DNA of 27,274 nt, taken from contig JAVBNC010000168.1 in assembly GCA_031551765.1 (NCBI GenBank), positions 1 to 27,274 of the forward strand. The letters run 5' to 3'. Made by a program: the position numbers and the translations under genes. Of this stretch, positions 8,257 to 16,455 are shown piece after piece. Position 1 is the stretch's first letter. Every line of letters begins with the position of its first letter. Origin of the DNA: JAVBNC01 sp031551765. GTDB taxonomy: Bacteria > Desulfobacterota > Desulfovibrionia > Desulfovibrionales > Desulfovibrionaceae. Under the pieces are notes generated by a model that saw only the letters and a list, made by a program, of their open reading frames with translations, made no database searches and had not been told where the DNA came from.

Positions 8257-8955
8257 TTACCGGGCATATCCAGCCAAAACTATGCTGCATATTTGATGTG
8301 TTTCAAAAATTGTACGGGCATCCGGGACAATTTGTGCCCAGCTATGCGTAACATTATCTGGATTAGTCGCGTATTCGCAGCGAAAATGAAGATCATCTTC
8401 TGCTATAATTTCGTGAGATAGTGGGGTAAAAAATTTAAAAAAATGTTGTTTGATCATGGAAAAACGCTTTTGCATGTGTGATGATGGCGTGTCAGAACAG
8501 CTGATATCAATGAGGTGCAGAGACAGACTATTTTTTTTCAAAATTCTCGCATTATCATGGAAGAAAAACTCCATGTCCTCTGGGGCCACGTGCTCTATTA
8601 CGGAGATAGAAAAAGCGGCATCAAAAGTCTCTTTTGCGAGTAGGGCCCCCGTGTGTCCAAGATACGCATCAATAACTGAAATTTCCGAGGGAAGGGCGTT
8701 CTCGGTTGGGCCAGCTCCGCAGCCTTCAAATTTTTCAATGTTGACGCAGTGATTCTGCCGCGCCAGCGTGGGAAGCAGGCGCGAATTACCCCCTCCGATC
8801 TCCGCAATGGTTTTGCCGCGAAGCATATGCAGCCTGGAGAAAGCGACTGCGTCCTGAATGGTTTTTAGATGCCATGGCGCGGGGCACGGCAAAGTTTCCA
8901 GCAGGCCGGAATCTTCCAGATCCCAGTATTCTCTTTTTGTGACAAAGCGCATCAT
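8257..8955 (-). CDS. Class I SAM-dependent methyltransferase
   Basis: A 232-aa predicted soluble methyltransferase. The SAM-binding motif I is degenerate but readable (IAEIGGGNSRLLP, about residues 50-62). FDAAFSISVIEHV follows at about 113-125, then a strand with LHLIDIS. The substrate is unknown and is probably a glycan component or sugar nucleotide. The double ATG start (8955 and 8952) follows AAGG about 8 bases upstream. The gene lies 46 bp after the broken methyltransferase and precedes the GNGPSL/FkbM fusion. It is AT-rich relative to the upstream part of the locus. It shares its motif-IV region with the methyltransferase at 5249-5980, so the two may be distant paralogues. Confidence 0.8.
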   Translation of the reverse strand: MMRFVTKREYWDLEDSGLLETLPCPAPWHLKTIQDAVAFSRLHMLRGKTIAEIGGGNSRLLPTLARQNHCVNIEKFEGCGAGPTENALPSEISVIDAYLGHTGALLAKETFDAAFSISVIEHVAPEDMEFFFHDNARILKKNSLSLHLIDISCSDTPSSHMQKRFSMIKQHFFKFFTPLSHEIIAEDDLHFRCEYATNPDNVTHSWAQIVPDARTIFETHQICSIVLAGYAR

Positions 8956-9001
8956 AGCGGAAACCTTTTAATCCAGTACGGTATAAAATTTATAGTAAGT
9001 A

Positions 9002-9693
9002 TTACGCTGCAGCGGATTTCACTTTTTTTACGAGATAGTTGGGGTTTTTCAGGATCACTTCGTACCGTCCAGATTGCTTTACTTCTTCCACGACGCGCTT
9101 TACCCCCCAGCTTGAATGGTCGCCAGAGTCATCAAGCAAAATAAAGCCGCCGGGAGCGAGGTGTTTGTCGGTATTACTGAAGTCCCTGTGGGCGAATTCA
9201 TACGTATGATTTCCGTCAATATAGCAAAAACCTATAGGTCCGCCCAATATGACATCTCTTGAAAAAATATCTGTAACGGCGGTATTGCGATCCCACTGGG
9301 CAAAAAAAGTATCCGATTAAGTTTCAATGGCGTAGGGTTTGTCATGCCGGGAAAACATAGCAATATTTCTTTTAAAAGATTCCCTGACGTAGTCTTTATA
9401 TTCCGCATGGGTGATAGTCGTGCCTGACCCGATTGCAGCATTCTTCTTTTCGGCCCCCTCAAAATTCCATGCACGCAAAAAAATGGATTGCTCTTGTCGC
9501 ATGCTTTTTTGAAAAAATTTCTGATGTTAGCGGAGAGGCCGCAAAACGATCCTATTTCAACAATAGCTGTATTCGGATGAAGTTCTTTAATGGCAATATT
9601 CATGCTGAGTATATTGCCATCAAACAGCATGCCCGCGTTGACAAAGCGTAGCAACGTCAAATAGATGTCTTTATATTCAACATGTTCATGCAT
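9002..9693 (-). pseudogene. Broken SAM methyltransferase (frameshift plus stop)
   Basis: The remnant of a methyltransferase of the Methyltransf_24 type. The first part (9693 to about 9480) encodes motif I as VEIGSFCGLS. The reading frame then shifts by one base near a run of seven A on the plus strand (9477-9483). The new frame reads RAWNFEGAEKKNAAIGSG onward and meets an in-frame TAA at 9317-9319. The same frame continues past that stop with SDTFFAQWDRNTAV, then FCYIDGNHTYEFAHRDF and PGGFILLDDSGDHSSWGVKR, typical of the domain's C-terminal half, and ends at 9002. Two independent lesions make this a pseudogene, or else an assembly/sequencing problem. The start at 9693 was chosen by homology-like content; the frame is open upstream to 9741, overlapping the preceding gene. 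Confidence 0.85.
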
Positions 9694-9712
9694 ATTGTGA
9701 TTCTTTATGCGT

Positions 9713-11911
9713 TTATGTATTGTTGCGCATAACGGCATCAAGTTGCTCAGGAATGGTGTTCAAGATATCTTTATACAAAAGAGCGGCCATCTTATGGTAT
9801 GGCAGGCTGTTCCCCGAAATTTTTATGCCGAGTTCCTTCACGGTGCCCGCAAATCCCTCATCTTCCGGCATATGGGCAAGGAGCGGAGTGAGGAGCGTAT
9901 TGTAGGTCTCTCTGCCTAAAGCAAAATAGGAGGCCCAACTCCACTGCGCACTGTGGCGGACATGAAAGCAGAGCGGTGTTGCCGTTGCAGTGGGAATAGC
10001 GTGGAGCAGACTCCACATGGGGAGTAGAACATCCCAAAACGGTTCGCCCAACGCATGCGTTGTCACGGGCAGCGAGGGAAGAACCACGGGATTGAAGAAA
10101 AAAGCGTCATACCCAAGGTCATATACGTCTCCAGTTGCGTGAGTATGTGTGGCAACGTCAACTCGTCTACTGAACACCATCCCTTTTTGTGCGGCTGATT
10201 GCAGCACTTCATACCGCAGCGCGTAAAGCGACACATCCGAGTTTACAATGCCAACAAATGTATGCCCTTGTTCCTTGGCGTAACAGGTCGCGTAGTCCAG
10301 CAGGTCGCTGATGAAAATGCGTGGGCGGTCCAATATGGGCCTGGAGTCGCGCAAAGCCGGCAAAAACGTGACGGAAGGAAAGGATGCGGACAGGTGGTCT
10401 ATCTCGTCGGGATAGTTCACGGCCACAGGTTCAAATCCTTGGGCTGTCCAGGTGGCTATGGCCTCCTGTTGCGCCGTCATGCGTTTGGGGCCTATGCTGG
10501 TAAAAATGGGTATGCCGCGTTTTGGCGCAGCTTCTTTCCCTGAAACTTGCTGGAAATCCTTGACGGAAAATTCGGCGCTGGCCATGGGTTTTTGATGAAA
10601 ATTCAGTGGCAGAGGCGCGTTTCCGGTTTCATGGGAATGCAATAATATGTCGTTTCCCGTAAATTTTGCGAGCCTATTTTTGAGGGCATAGTATGGAGCG
10701 CAGAGAGAGGGATGAGGCGAATCAAGATCGCGCGCGCCCTGCCGTATGTGAAACATTAAGGGATCTTGCCCCAGGGAAGCCCAGTGGACCTTGGTGTAGT
10801 AAGCCGCATCAAAAAAAGGCAGGGGGCAGTGGTTGGCGCTTCCCGAGAGTAGATAGAGCAGGAAAGACCTATAGTCGATACCGCGCTTCGGTGCTGTCCT
10901 GAAATATGGCGCCAACTGCCTGATGGCAAAAAACCGTCGAGCAAAAGGGGAGCGCCGCTCCAGCCAGGCGCGGACTTGGCGGCCGTAGTGGCGCGCATAA
11001 TAGCGAGTCCTGTATGTGCAGAAGGTGAATCCCTGACCCCAGAAGGGCCAGGCTCGGGCTTGGATGACTTTATATTGTCCGTCATCAAAAGATAAAGACG
11101 GGCCGCGCGGGGGGAGCAAGCGCCTTTTCCAGAATGCACGGGCGGCGCGCAGGCGATCTTCCAGCGGTCGTACCCGGTCTCTTTCCATCTCATATAAAGA
11201 GTCGCCCGCGTCATCAAATTGCGCACTCAATTGTTTTCCCGGCCGCAACGCGTAGAGGCACAGTGGTGTGGGGAGGTACGCAAAATCCGTATGCTGCGCA
11301 AATCGCGGCCATAGTTCGTAGTCGCCGGCATAGCGCAGGTCTTCTTTCAAGGGGCCGGCCTGCTTCCACAAACTCCCCTTCCAGAACATAGAGGCCTGGT
11401 CCAAATGCCGCCAGCAGCGCGTATCGCAGCAGCCAGCCCGGACCAGTTCCTGTGGAAAAGGCTGCATGGAGTCAACGGCAGCAAGCCGTCCGTGCATATT
11501 GCCCAATATTGCCCCGCCCATCCACCGCAAATCGGGTATATCCGCGAAGACGTTAGCCACAGTGGAGAACGCGTGGGGGATATAGTGATCGTCAGTATTC
11601 GTCCAGGCCATGATACCATCGTCCGGCACGTTCAGGGAGGCGAAGCCCCTGTTGATGGCCTGGTACATACCGAAGTCCGGCTCGCTCTTCCAGGTGAAGA
11701 CAAGCTTGTTGCAGCGCACAAGCGGGTTGGGCTGGGAGAGGATACGCTCCCATTCCTTGAGTTTTTCTATGGTGCCGTCCGCCGAACCCCCATCTTGCAC
11801 ATGGTAATGGATGGTAAAGTCGCCGACTTGAGTGATCACACCCATTATGGCGTCATCAATAAATTCACAGGCGTTGTATGCTGGAGTTACAATATAAAAT
11901 GTCTGCCTCAT
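9713..11911 (-). CDS. Large multidomain glycosyltransferase (GT2 plus second GT-A-like domain)
   Basis: A 732-aa, probably cytoplasmic protein. Residues 4-230 are a GT2 domain: FYIVTPAYNACEFIDDAI, DGGS at 40-43, TNTDD at 104-108, and an acceptor-side GDYELWPRF. A central segment (about 365-410) contains FDAAYYTKVHWASLGQDPLMFHIRQGARD cut across a FDxxYY...DPLxHxxxxGA motif common in large glycosyltransferases. Residues of about 465-700 form a second domain with FVGIVNSDV (NSD may be a DxD-type metal site), suggesting a second GT-A-like unit. Sugar and acceptor are unknown. The ATG at 11911 has GAG 6 bases upstream and leaves 7 bp after the radical SAM stop; a GTG at 11932 would overlap that gene and has no ribosome site. 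Confidence 0.82.
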   Translation of the reverse strand: MRQTFYIVTPAYNACEFIDDAIMGVITQVGDFTIHYHVQDGGSADGTIEKLKEWERILSQPNPLVRCNKLVFTWKSEPDFGMYQAINRGFASLNVPDDGIMAWTNTDDHYIPHAFSTVANVFADIPDLRWMGGAILGNMHGRLAAVDSMQPFPQELVRAGCCDTRCWRHLDQASMFWKGSLWKQAGPLKEDLRYAGDYELWPRFAQHTDFAYLPTPLCLYALRPGKQLSAQFDDAGDSLYEMERDRVRPLEDRLRAARAFWKRRLLPPRGPSLSFDDGQYKVIQARAWPFWGQGFTFCTYRTRYYARHYGRQVRAWLERRSPFARRFFAIRQLAPYFRTAPKRGIDYRSFLLYLLSGSANHCPLPFFDAAYYTKVHWASLGQDPLMFHIRQGARDLDSPHPSLCAPYYALKNRLAKFTGNDILLHSHETGNAPLPLNFHQKPMASAEFSVKDFQQVSGKEAAPKRGIPIFTSIGPKRMTAQQEAIATWTAQGFEPVAVNYPDEIDHLSASFPSVTFLPALRDSRPILDRPRIFISDLLDYATCYAKEQGHTFVGIVNSDVSLYALRYEVLQSAAQKGMVFSRRVDVATHTHATGDVYDLGYDAFFFNPVVLPSLPVTTHALGEPFWDVLLPMWSLLHAIPTATATPLCFHVRHSAQWSWASYFALGRETYNTLLTPLLAHMPEDEGFAGTVKELGIKISGNSLPYHKMAALLYKDILNTIPEQLDAVMRNNT

Positions 11912-11918
11912 GCCCGTC

Positions 11919-13523
11919 TCATCTGTGCTCACTCAAGGGGTTTTCCCGACCTGCCCCACAGACGGGCAGCAGGCAATGCACCAACTCTCCCTCCACCAGT
12001 CCAGAGTAGCGGTTGTGTATAGTCCTGGCAAAAATGCCCGCGTGCGCTTCTTTGGTGAACATGATGCCGGGAAGAGGAGCTTCCCCGTTACGCAGAAGTT
12101 CCTCCGGGCTGCGCACGGGGATGCCGTCCACGCGCATGCCTTTGGCTTGGCCGTAGTCTATGTCGCTTAAAAAGCAGCGGGGCTTCGTCTCCGCGAAATA
12201 GCGCTTGAAGCGTTGATAGGCCACCCCGTGACCCCAAAAGTAAACCTCTTTCCCCGCTAGTTTTCTACCCAGTTGCTCAATGGCGCGTTCTCTTCTTTCC
12301 GCCAACAGGGTTCTGTAGCGGTGCCCCAAAGCGAGAAGGGTTTCCGGCGTGACCGGCTCCTGCAGCAGCCCCGCAAATGCTTCTTCGTCCATGAGCTGCT
12401 TGAAGTGCAGGAGCATAGCCCGGCGGTAAAGCTGATTTTCTTCCGCCAGGCCCCACTGGACGAAGGGGTAGGGCTCTTTGACGGGGTTGAAGGGCATACC
12501 CTTGTACGTGACAAAAAACTCTTGCGCCTTTTCATCCGGCCCCAGCGGCTTGACTCGCTCCAGCGCTTCGTGGAAGGCGTCCTCACTGTCCAGGCACAGA
12601 GGTTTCAGCCTGTCCGGGTCCGGAGTGAGGCGCACCTGCACGCCGCGTGTGGATTCCGGCAGGCTTTCGTCGGCCCGCACGTCGTCCCGGTAGTTGGTCG
12701 GGTACCAATCCCTGGCGGCGGCGATGATTTCTTCGTTCGTGAACTGTTTGTCGGACACGGCGATATGCTTGTCCCCCAGGCGCACGGCCCCGGCAGCGCG
12801 GAAATCCTCCAGCAGCTTGGGCGTGAATTTTTCCTGGGCGTCGATAAGGTGCTGGCGCTCCATGGGCAGGCACATGCCGCAACGCGGGCAGAGTTTGCTG
12901 ACCTGCTCCTGAAAGGCTTCCGGCGGCCGTTTCCACCAGCCAGGCTCTATGGGCCAGGCGTGCGCGCCTTTGTACAGCACCGCGTCCAGGGGGCCGGCCA
13001 CTTCGCAGAAATAGGCTCCGTGCCCGGTGACGGAAGGGCACCACAGACGCGGCAGCCAGCAGTCGTTGGCGAGTTTCCACATCATGCCCTTGTCCGGCAC
13101 GGCTTCATCCACGGCAATGGTCAGGGGCTGGTGGCGGCAGACGGCGACTTGCTGCGCATCGTGCGGGTTGTAGTGGAACCAGCCGAAGGCGGAATCCAGG
13201 TCCGGATCCTTGCGCGGGTCGGAGAGCGGTGTTCCCGGCAGGCCGGAAGTCCAGATGTGCAGCTTTTCTTTGGGAACGCGCCTTCTGGCTATGGCCACCA
13301 GTTCCCGAAATTGCGGGTGCAGCAGCGGTTCGCCGCCCATGATGCCGATAATGTTGGGCCAGCCTTCCAGCGAATCCAGCACGGCCTCAAAGCGTTCCGG
13401 CGTCATGGCGTAGCGGTCCTGGGCCGAGACGTGGCCCAGGTAGCGGGTGCAGTAGATGCAGGTTTTTTTGCACACGCTGGTGATATCGATCTGCACGCAC
13501 CAGCTGTTGTAAATGTAATCCAT
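11919..13523 (-). CDS. Radical SAM protein with auxiliary Cys cluster and C-terminal Rossmann-like domain
   Basis: A 534-aa protein. Cys18-x3-Cys22-x2-Cys25 is the radical SAM [4Fe-4S] motif, followed by GGEP at 63-66 (SAM binding). Cys162, Cys173 and the Cys212-x2-Cys215-x2-Cys218 group suggest an auxiliary SPASM-like cluster. About residues 420-480 read KEVYFWGHGVAYQRFKRYF, then SDIDYGQAKGM and VDGIPVRSPEEL, a Rossmann-like NAD/nucleotide-binding module also seen in sugar-processing enzymes. Function is unknown. The context suggests a radical modification of a sugar or glycan (epimerisation, dehydration or C-C chemistry). It has a good GGGAG ribosome site and is tightly spaced with glycosyltransferase-like genes on both sides. 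Confidence 0.82.
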   Translation of the reverse strand: MDYIYNSWCVQIDITSVCKKTCIYCTRYLGHVSAQDRYAMTPERFEAVLDSLEGWPNIIGIMGGEPLLHPQFRELVAIARRRVPKEKLHIWTSGLPGTPLSDPRKDPDLDSAFGWFHYNPHDAQQVAVCRHQPLTIAVDEAVPDKGMMWKLANDCWLPRLWCPSVTGHGAYFCEVAGPLDAVLYKGAHAWPIEPGWWKRPPEAFQEQVSKLCPRCGMCLPMERQHLIDAQEKFTPKLLEDFRAAGAVRLGDKHIAVSDKQFTNEEIIAAARDWYPTNYRDDVRADESLPESTRGVQVRLTPDPDRLKPLCLDSEDAFHEALERVKPLGPDEKAQEFFVTYKGMPFNPVKEPYPFVQWGLAEENQLYRRAMLLHFKQLMDEEAFAGLLQEPVTPETLLALGHRYRTLLAERRERAIEQLGRKLAGKEVYFWGHGVAYQRFKRYFAETKPRCFLSDIDYGQAKGMRVDGIPVRSPEELLRNGEAPLPGIMFTKEAHAGIFARTIHNRYSGLVEGELVHCLLPVCGAGRENPLSEHR

Positions 13524-13545
13524 AAAAGCTCCCGCCCCGCGCCGG

Positions 13546-15684
13546 TCAGAACACCAGTTTGGAACCTATGTGCTCGCGGTACAGGTCCGGCCCGAGAATG
13601 CGTTCAGCTTCCGCCCGCCAGAGTTTGACCAGCGTGTTCTTAATGGGCGCCGCCAGAAGCTGCCGGGCGTTTTTCTGCACGGTCCAGGGTTTGGCCGCTG
13701 AAATGTTGAAGTGGATGCAGTATGGCTTGGACGGCCCGAAAGGATGCACGATGAGCGTATTATAGGCCGGATCGATCATCCGGCACAAGTCCGGGTCGCG
13801 CATGAACAGAATATTGAGCATGGACTCCTCGCCGTAGAGCACGGCGTCCGGCCCTATGTCACGGTAGATGTCCAGGATCTGGCCGGGGATGTCGGCCGCG
13901 AGAAAGCCCTTGTTGTTGATGAACAGCACGCCGGGGTTCATGAGCAGCGCGTCCATGCGCGGTTCCGGAATGCCGTAGCGGCGGCAGACGGCGCGCGGGT
14001 CGGCGTAGCTGACGGCGTTTTTCTCCGTGGAGTTGTTGGTGGCCGCGATGCAGCGCGTATCCGCGAAAATGGTTTCCGGCGCAAAAGGCCGCACGCAGAG
14101 CACATCGCATTGGATGCCGATGCTGTGTGCAAAACCCCTATCACGCAGCAGCCCCGGCCCGGCAAACTGGTTGTATGCCGCGTGCGTGGAATGGGGCAGA
14201 AAATGCATGCGGAACTGTTCCGCGTACTCCGTGTGCAGTAACTCCACGCCGCAGTGCCGCAGCAGATCCTTTTTATCCTGAGGGATCGCCCGTTCGTCCG
14301 CCACGTAAAACAGCGCATCGGCCACGCCCCGCCGGGCAAAGGATTTAAGGGCCACGATGGACTGTGCCACAACGTTGCCGTCTCCGGCGGCGAACACCGC
14401 CCAGGGCTCGGGACCGGGCGCTCTTGGTTCCGGCGCGTAGGCCGGGGCGGGGGCGTCCACAGCGTCCGCCGCCGGCTTGAACAGTTCCTGCACAAAGGTA
14501 TGCTTTTGCAACTCCCGCACTTCCCAGGCCAGCTTGCCGATCTGCGCGCTGTTGCTGATGCTGCCCGTGTCGTCAAAATCGCTCCCGCCGCCGCGCAACG
14601 CCAGGCGTAGGTTGGGAATGGGTTCGTATTCGATACTGGGCGGCGGTTCCGCTTTCGGTGGTGTGAAGCGAGCCATGAGCGCATGCCAGAAAGCGGCGGT
14701 AAAAAATTTGTCGTAGATGGGCTGATAGGGCGCGGCGAGTGGTTCCCGGGAAGGCGCAAAGGCCGTGCATTCCTTGCCGAACTGAATGGCTTCCGTAAGG
14801 GCTCCGGTGTTCAGCCCGGCCACGCGGGTCGCACAGGGATGGGCCAGCAGCATGTAGTGGTTGCGGAAAGTGTAGTTTTCCGCAGGCAGACGGATGACGC
14901 CCAAGGATTCGAAAAGAGCCAGCTCTTCCCCGCTTGGCGCGGCCTCCGCCGAAGCATCGGGCTGCATAAAGAACACGCGCTGGTAGGCGGCGCACAGCTC
15001 GGTCAGTTCGTCCCGGAAGTCAAGAAAGGACAGCACCCGCCCGTCCGGGCCAAGGGGCAGGGGATCATCCGCCGTCTGGCCGAGGATCAGCAGGGTGGGA
15101 TCCGGCAGCCAATAATAGAGGTAGGAATTATTGCGCGCACAACGGGCGATTTCCTGGGCGGCTTTGGCTTCGAAAACCCGCGGGGCCAGGCGCGCTTCCG
15201 CCAGAAAGGCATTGACCGCCGGAACATTGCTGCTGCATGCGTACAACAGGTTGTCCAGATAGCGGGCAGGGTGCAGCACCACATCCAGCCAGGGAATGGC
15301 CAGATCGCTCAAAGTTTTTTTGAACAGCGGCGGCAGGGCCAAGCCCACCACAAAGCAGCCCGCGAAATGGTGCTTGAATAGGTTTCGCAGAGCGTCGTTG
15401 GGGTCTTGCCTCAAGGAAGCCGTCCAGTCCGCAAAGTCTGGCTGTCTTCCTGCCACACCGAGGCAGGAGTAAAACGCGGCAGAGAAATCCGGAAGCGTCC
15501 GCTCATCCAGAAGATGGGGGGAAAGGCCCGTCCCGTGGGCGGCGGGCACGCGGCAGCAATGATACAGGATCTCCGCGTTAAGATTCCAGCTCTCTCGGTT
15601 CTGGGAGTGGTAGGCGCGTTCGCCGGGCCGGGCCAGACGGCTCAGATCCGGAATGAACACTATAGAATCAACGCTATACGCCAT
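13546..15684 (-). CDS. Two-domain glycosyltransferase-like protein
   Basis: A 712-aa, probably soluble protein. The N-terminal part (about 1-340) includes RVFFMQPD, LGVIRLPAENYTF and a GLNTGALTEAIQFGKECTAF block. That block resembles the donor-site region of capsule-type (KpsS/KpsC-like) GT-B proteins. After a Pro/Ala linker (about 410-427), residues 428-690 start AVFAAGDGNVVAQSIVALKS and contain SIGIQCDVLCVRPF (a DxD-like site), then NPGVLFINNKG and GEESMLNILF. This is the usual architecture of GT8-like GT-A enzymes. It may be a bifunctional transferase; substrates are unknown. GGAG lies 7 bases before the ATG. It follows the NeuD-like gene by 12 bp and precedes the radical SAM gene by 22 bp. 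Confidence 0.75.
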   Translation of the reverse strand: MAYSVDSIVFIPDLSRLARPGERAYHSQNRESWNLNAEILYHCCRVPAAHGTGLSPHLLDERTLPDFSAAFYSCLGVAGRQPDFADWTASLRQDPNDALRNLFKHHFAGCFVVGLALPPLFKKTLSDLAIPWLDVVLHPARYLDNLLYACSSNVPAVNAFLAEARLAPRVFEAKAAQEIARCARNNSYLYYWLPDPTLLILGQTADDPLPLGPDGRVLSFLDFRDELTELCAAYQRVFFMQPDASAEAAPSGEELALFESLGVIRLPAENYTFRNHYMLLAHPCATRVAGLNTGALTEAIQFGKECTAFAPSREPLAAPYQPIYDKFFTAAFWHALMARFTPPKAEPPPSIEYEPIPNLRLALRGGGSDFDDTGSISNSAQIGKLAWEVRELQKHTFVQELFKPAADAVDAPAPAYAPEPRAPGPEPWAVFAAGDGNVVAQSIVALKSFARRGVADALFYVADERAIPQDKKDLLRHCGVELLHTEYAEQFRMHFLPHSTHAAYNQFAGPGLLRDRGFAHSIGIQCDVLCVRPFAPETIFADTRCIAATNNSTEKNAVSYADPRAVCRRYGIPEPRMDALLMNPGVLFINNKGFLAADIPGQILDIYRDIGPDAVLYGEESMLNILFMRDPDLCRMIDPAYNTLIVHPFGPSKPYCIHFNISAAKPWTVQKNARQLLAAPIKNTLVKLWRAEAERILGPDLYREHIGSKLVF

Positions 15685-15696
15685 GCCGTTCTCCGC

Positions 15697-16350
15697 TTAA
15701 TCCGCGCATCCCGCCACATCACACGCCGGATTCCCCGCCATGCGCCGCCCCGAGCCGCAGCCCTTGTACACCACCGCGCCGGGTGCAACAAGATTACCGT
15801 CCCCCACTTTTCCCTTTTCCAACAGCACGCTGTAGGCGCCGAAGCGGTTTTCGCTGCCCACGACGACGCAGCCCAAGGCCGTTGCCCCCGGTCCCCAGAA
15901 GTTGTAGTCGCCCATGACCACGTCGTGGCCTATGCGGCAGCCGCCGTTAAGATAGTTGGCGTTGCCCAGGACCGCGCCGCCGGTGATGGTGCAGCCCATG
16001 CCGATGATGTTGGCTTCCCCCAGGACGGCGTCGGCGGACACATAGGCGCGGGGGCTGATCAGTGGGTAAAAGGTCGCCCCCTTGGCTTTCATGCTTTCAT
16101 ACACTTCGCGGCGCAGGGCGGGGTCGGATATGCCGATGATGAAACGGTCTTCCGGCTGGATTTTGCAGTCCTCGTCCGAGCCGAGCAACAGATGCTCCAA
16201 CGGCCCCAGGTTCCCCGGATAGCCCTTGTGGCTGAGAAAACCGGCGAATTGTTCACCGGCGTTCCCTCCGCCCAGGGCGAGGGAGTCCAGGTAGACCTCG
16301 CGGCATTCGCGCGCCGCCGAGGAGTTGCCGATGATAATGATTCGTTTCAT
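15697..16350 (-). CDS. NeuD/PglD-type sugar acyltransferase (left-handed beta helix)
   Basis: A 217-aa protein with the two-part layout of this family: an N-terminal Rossmann-like substrate-binding segment (KRIIIIGNSSAARECREVY), then hexapeptide repeats from about residue 95 forming a left-handed beta helix. His142 in CRIGHDVVMGDYNF matches the catalytic His-Asp of PglD. It would acylate an amino- or hydroxy-sugar from acetyl-CoA or, as the nearby ACP suggests, another acyl thioester (inference). It starts 105 bp after the GT2 gene, a gap that holds a strong hairpin, so its expression may be set apart from the upstream genes. AGAGGA lies about 10 bases before the ATG. Confidence 0.88.
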   Translation of the reverse strand: MKRIIIIGNSSAARECREVYLDSLALGGGNAGEQFAGFLSHKGYPGNLGPLEHLLLGSDEDCKIQPEDRFIIGISDPALRREVYESMKAKGATFYPLISPRAYVSADAVLGEANIIGMGCTITGGAVLGNANYLNGGCRIGHDVVMGDYNFWGPGATALGCVVVGSENRFGAYSVLLEKGKVGDGNLVAPGAVVYKGCGSGRRMAGNPACDVAGCAD

Positions 16351-16380
16351 GCCAAATGTATCCTCTTCGCCTATTCCGCC

Positions 16381-16436
16381 ACGCCTTCCCGAAAGGGGTT
16401 TCCAAAGGGGCGTGCCCCTTTGGCCGCCGGAGGCGT
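16381..16436. repeat. Intergenic hairpin inside the glycan operon
   Basis: A perfect 10-bp stem (CCAAAGGGGC/GCCCCTTTGG) at 16402-16423 with a 2-base loop, flanked by an outer pair ACGCCT (16381-16386)/AGGCGT (16431-16436). AAAGGGG occurs again just before it. It sits between the GT2 and NeuD-like genes on the minus strand. It could attenuate transcription, protect mRNA ends, or simply be one copy of a dispersed palindrome related to the GC-rich hairpins elsewhere in the window. There is no U tract. Confidence 0.65.
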
Positions 16437-16455
16437 TCCCCTGACCGCCCGCCTG

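Noticed and set aside
9317..9319. Possible recoding of the in-frame stop in the methyltransferase
   Set aside because: The codon is TAA, not TGA or TAG, so selenocysteine or pyrrolysine insertion does not apply, and a separate frameshift is also present.
12273..13628. Plus-strand open frame of 451 codons opposite the radical SAM gene
   Set aside because: The radical SAM motifs CxxxCxxC and GGEP lie on the minus strand; the plus frame shows no domain.
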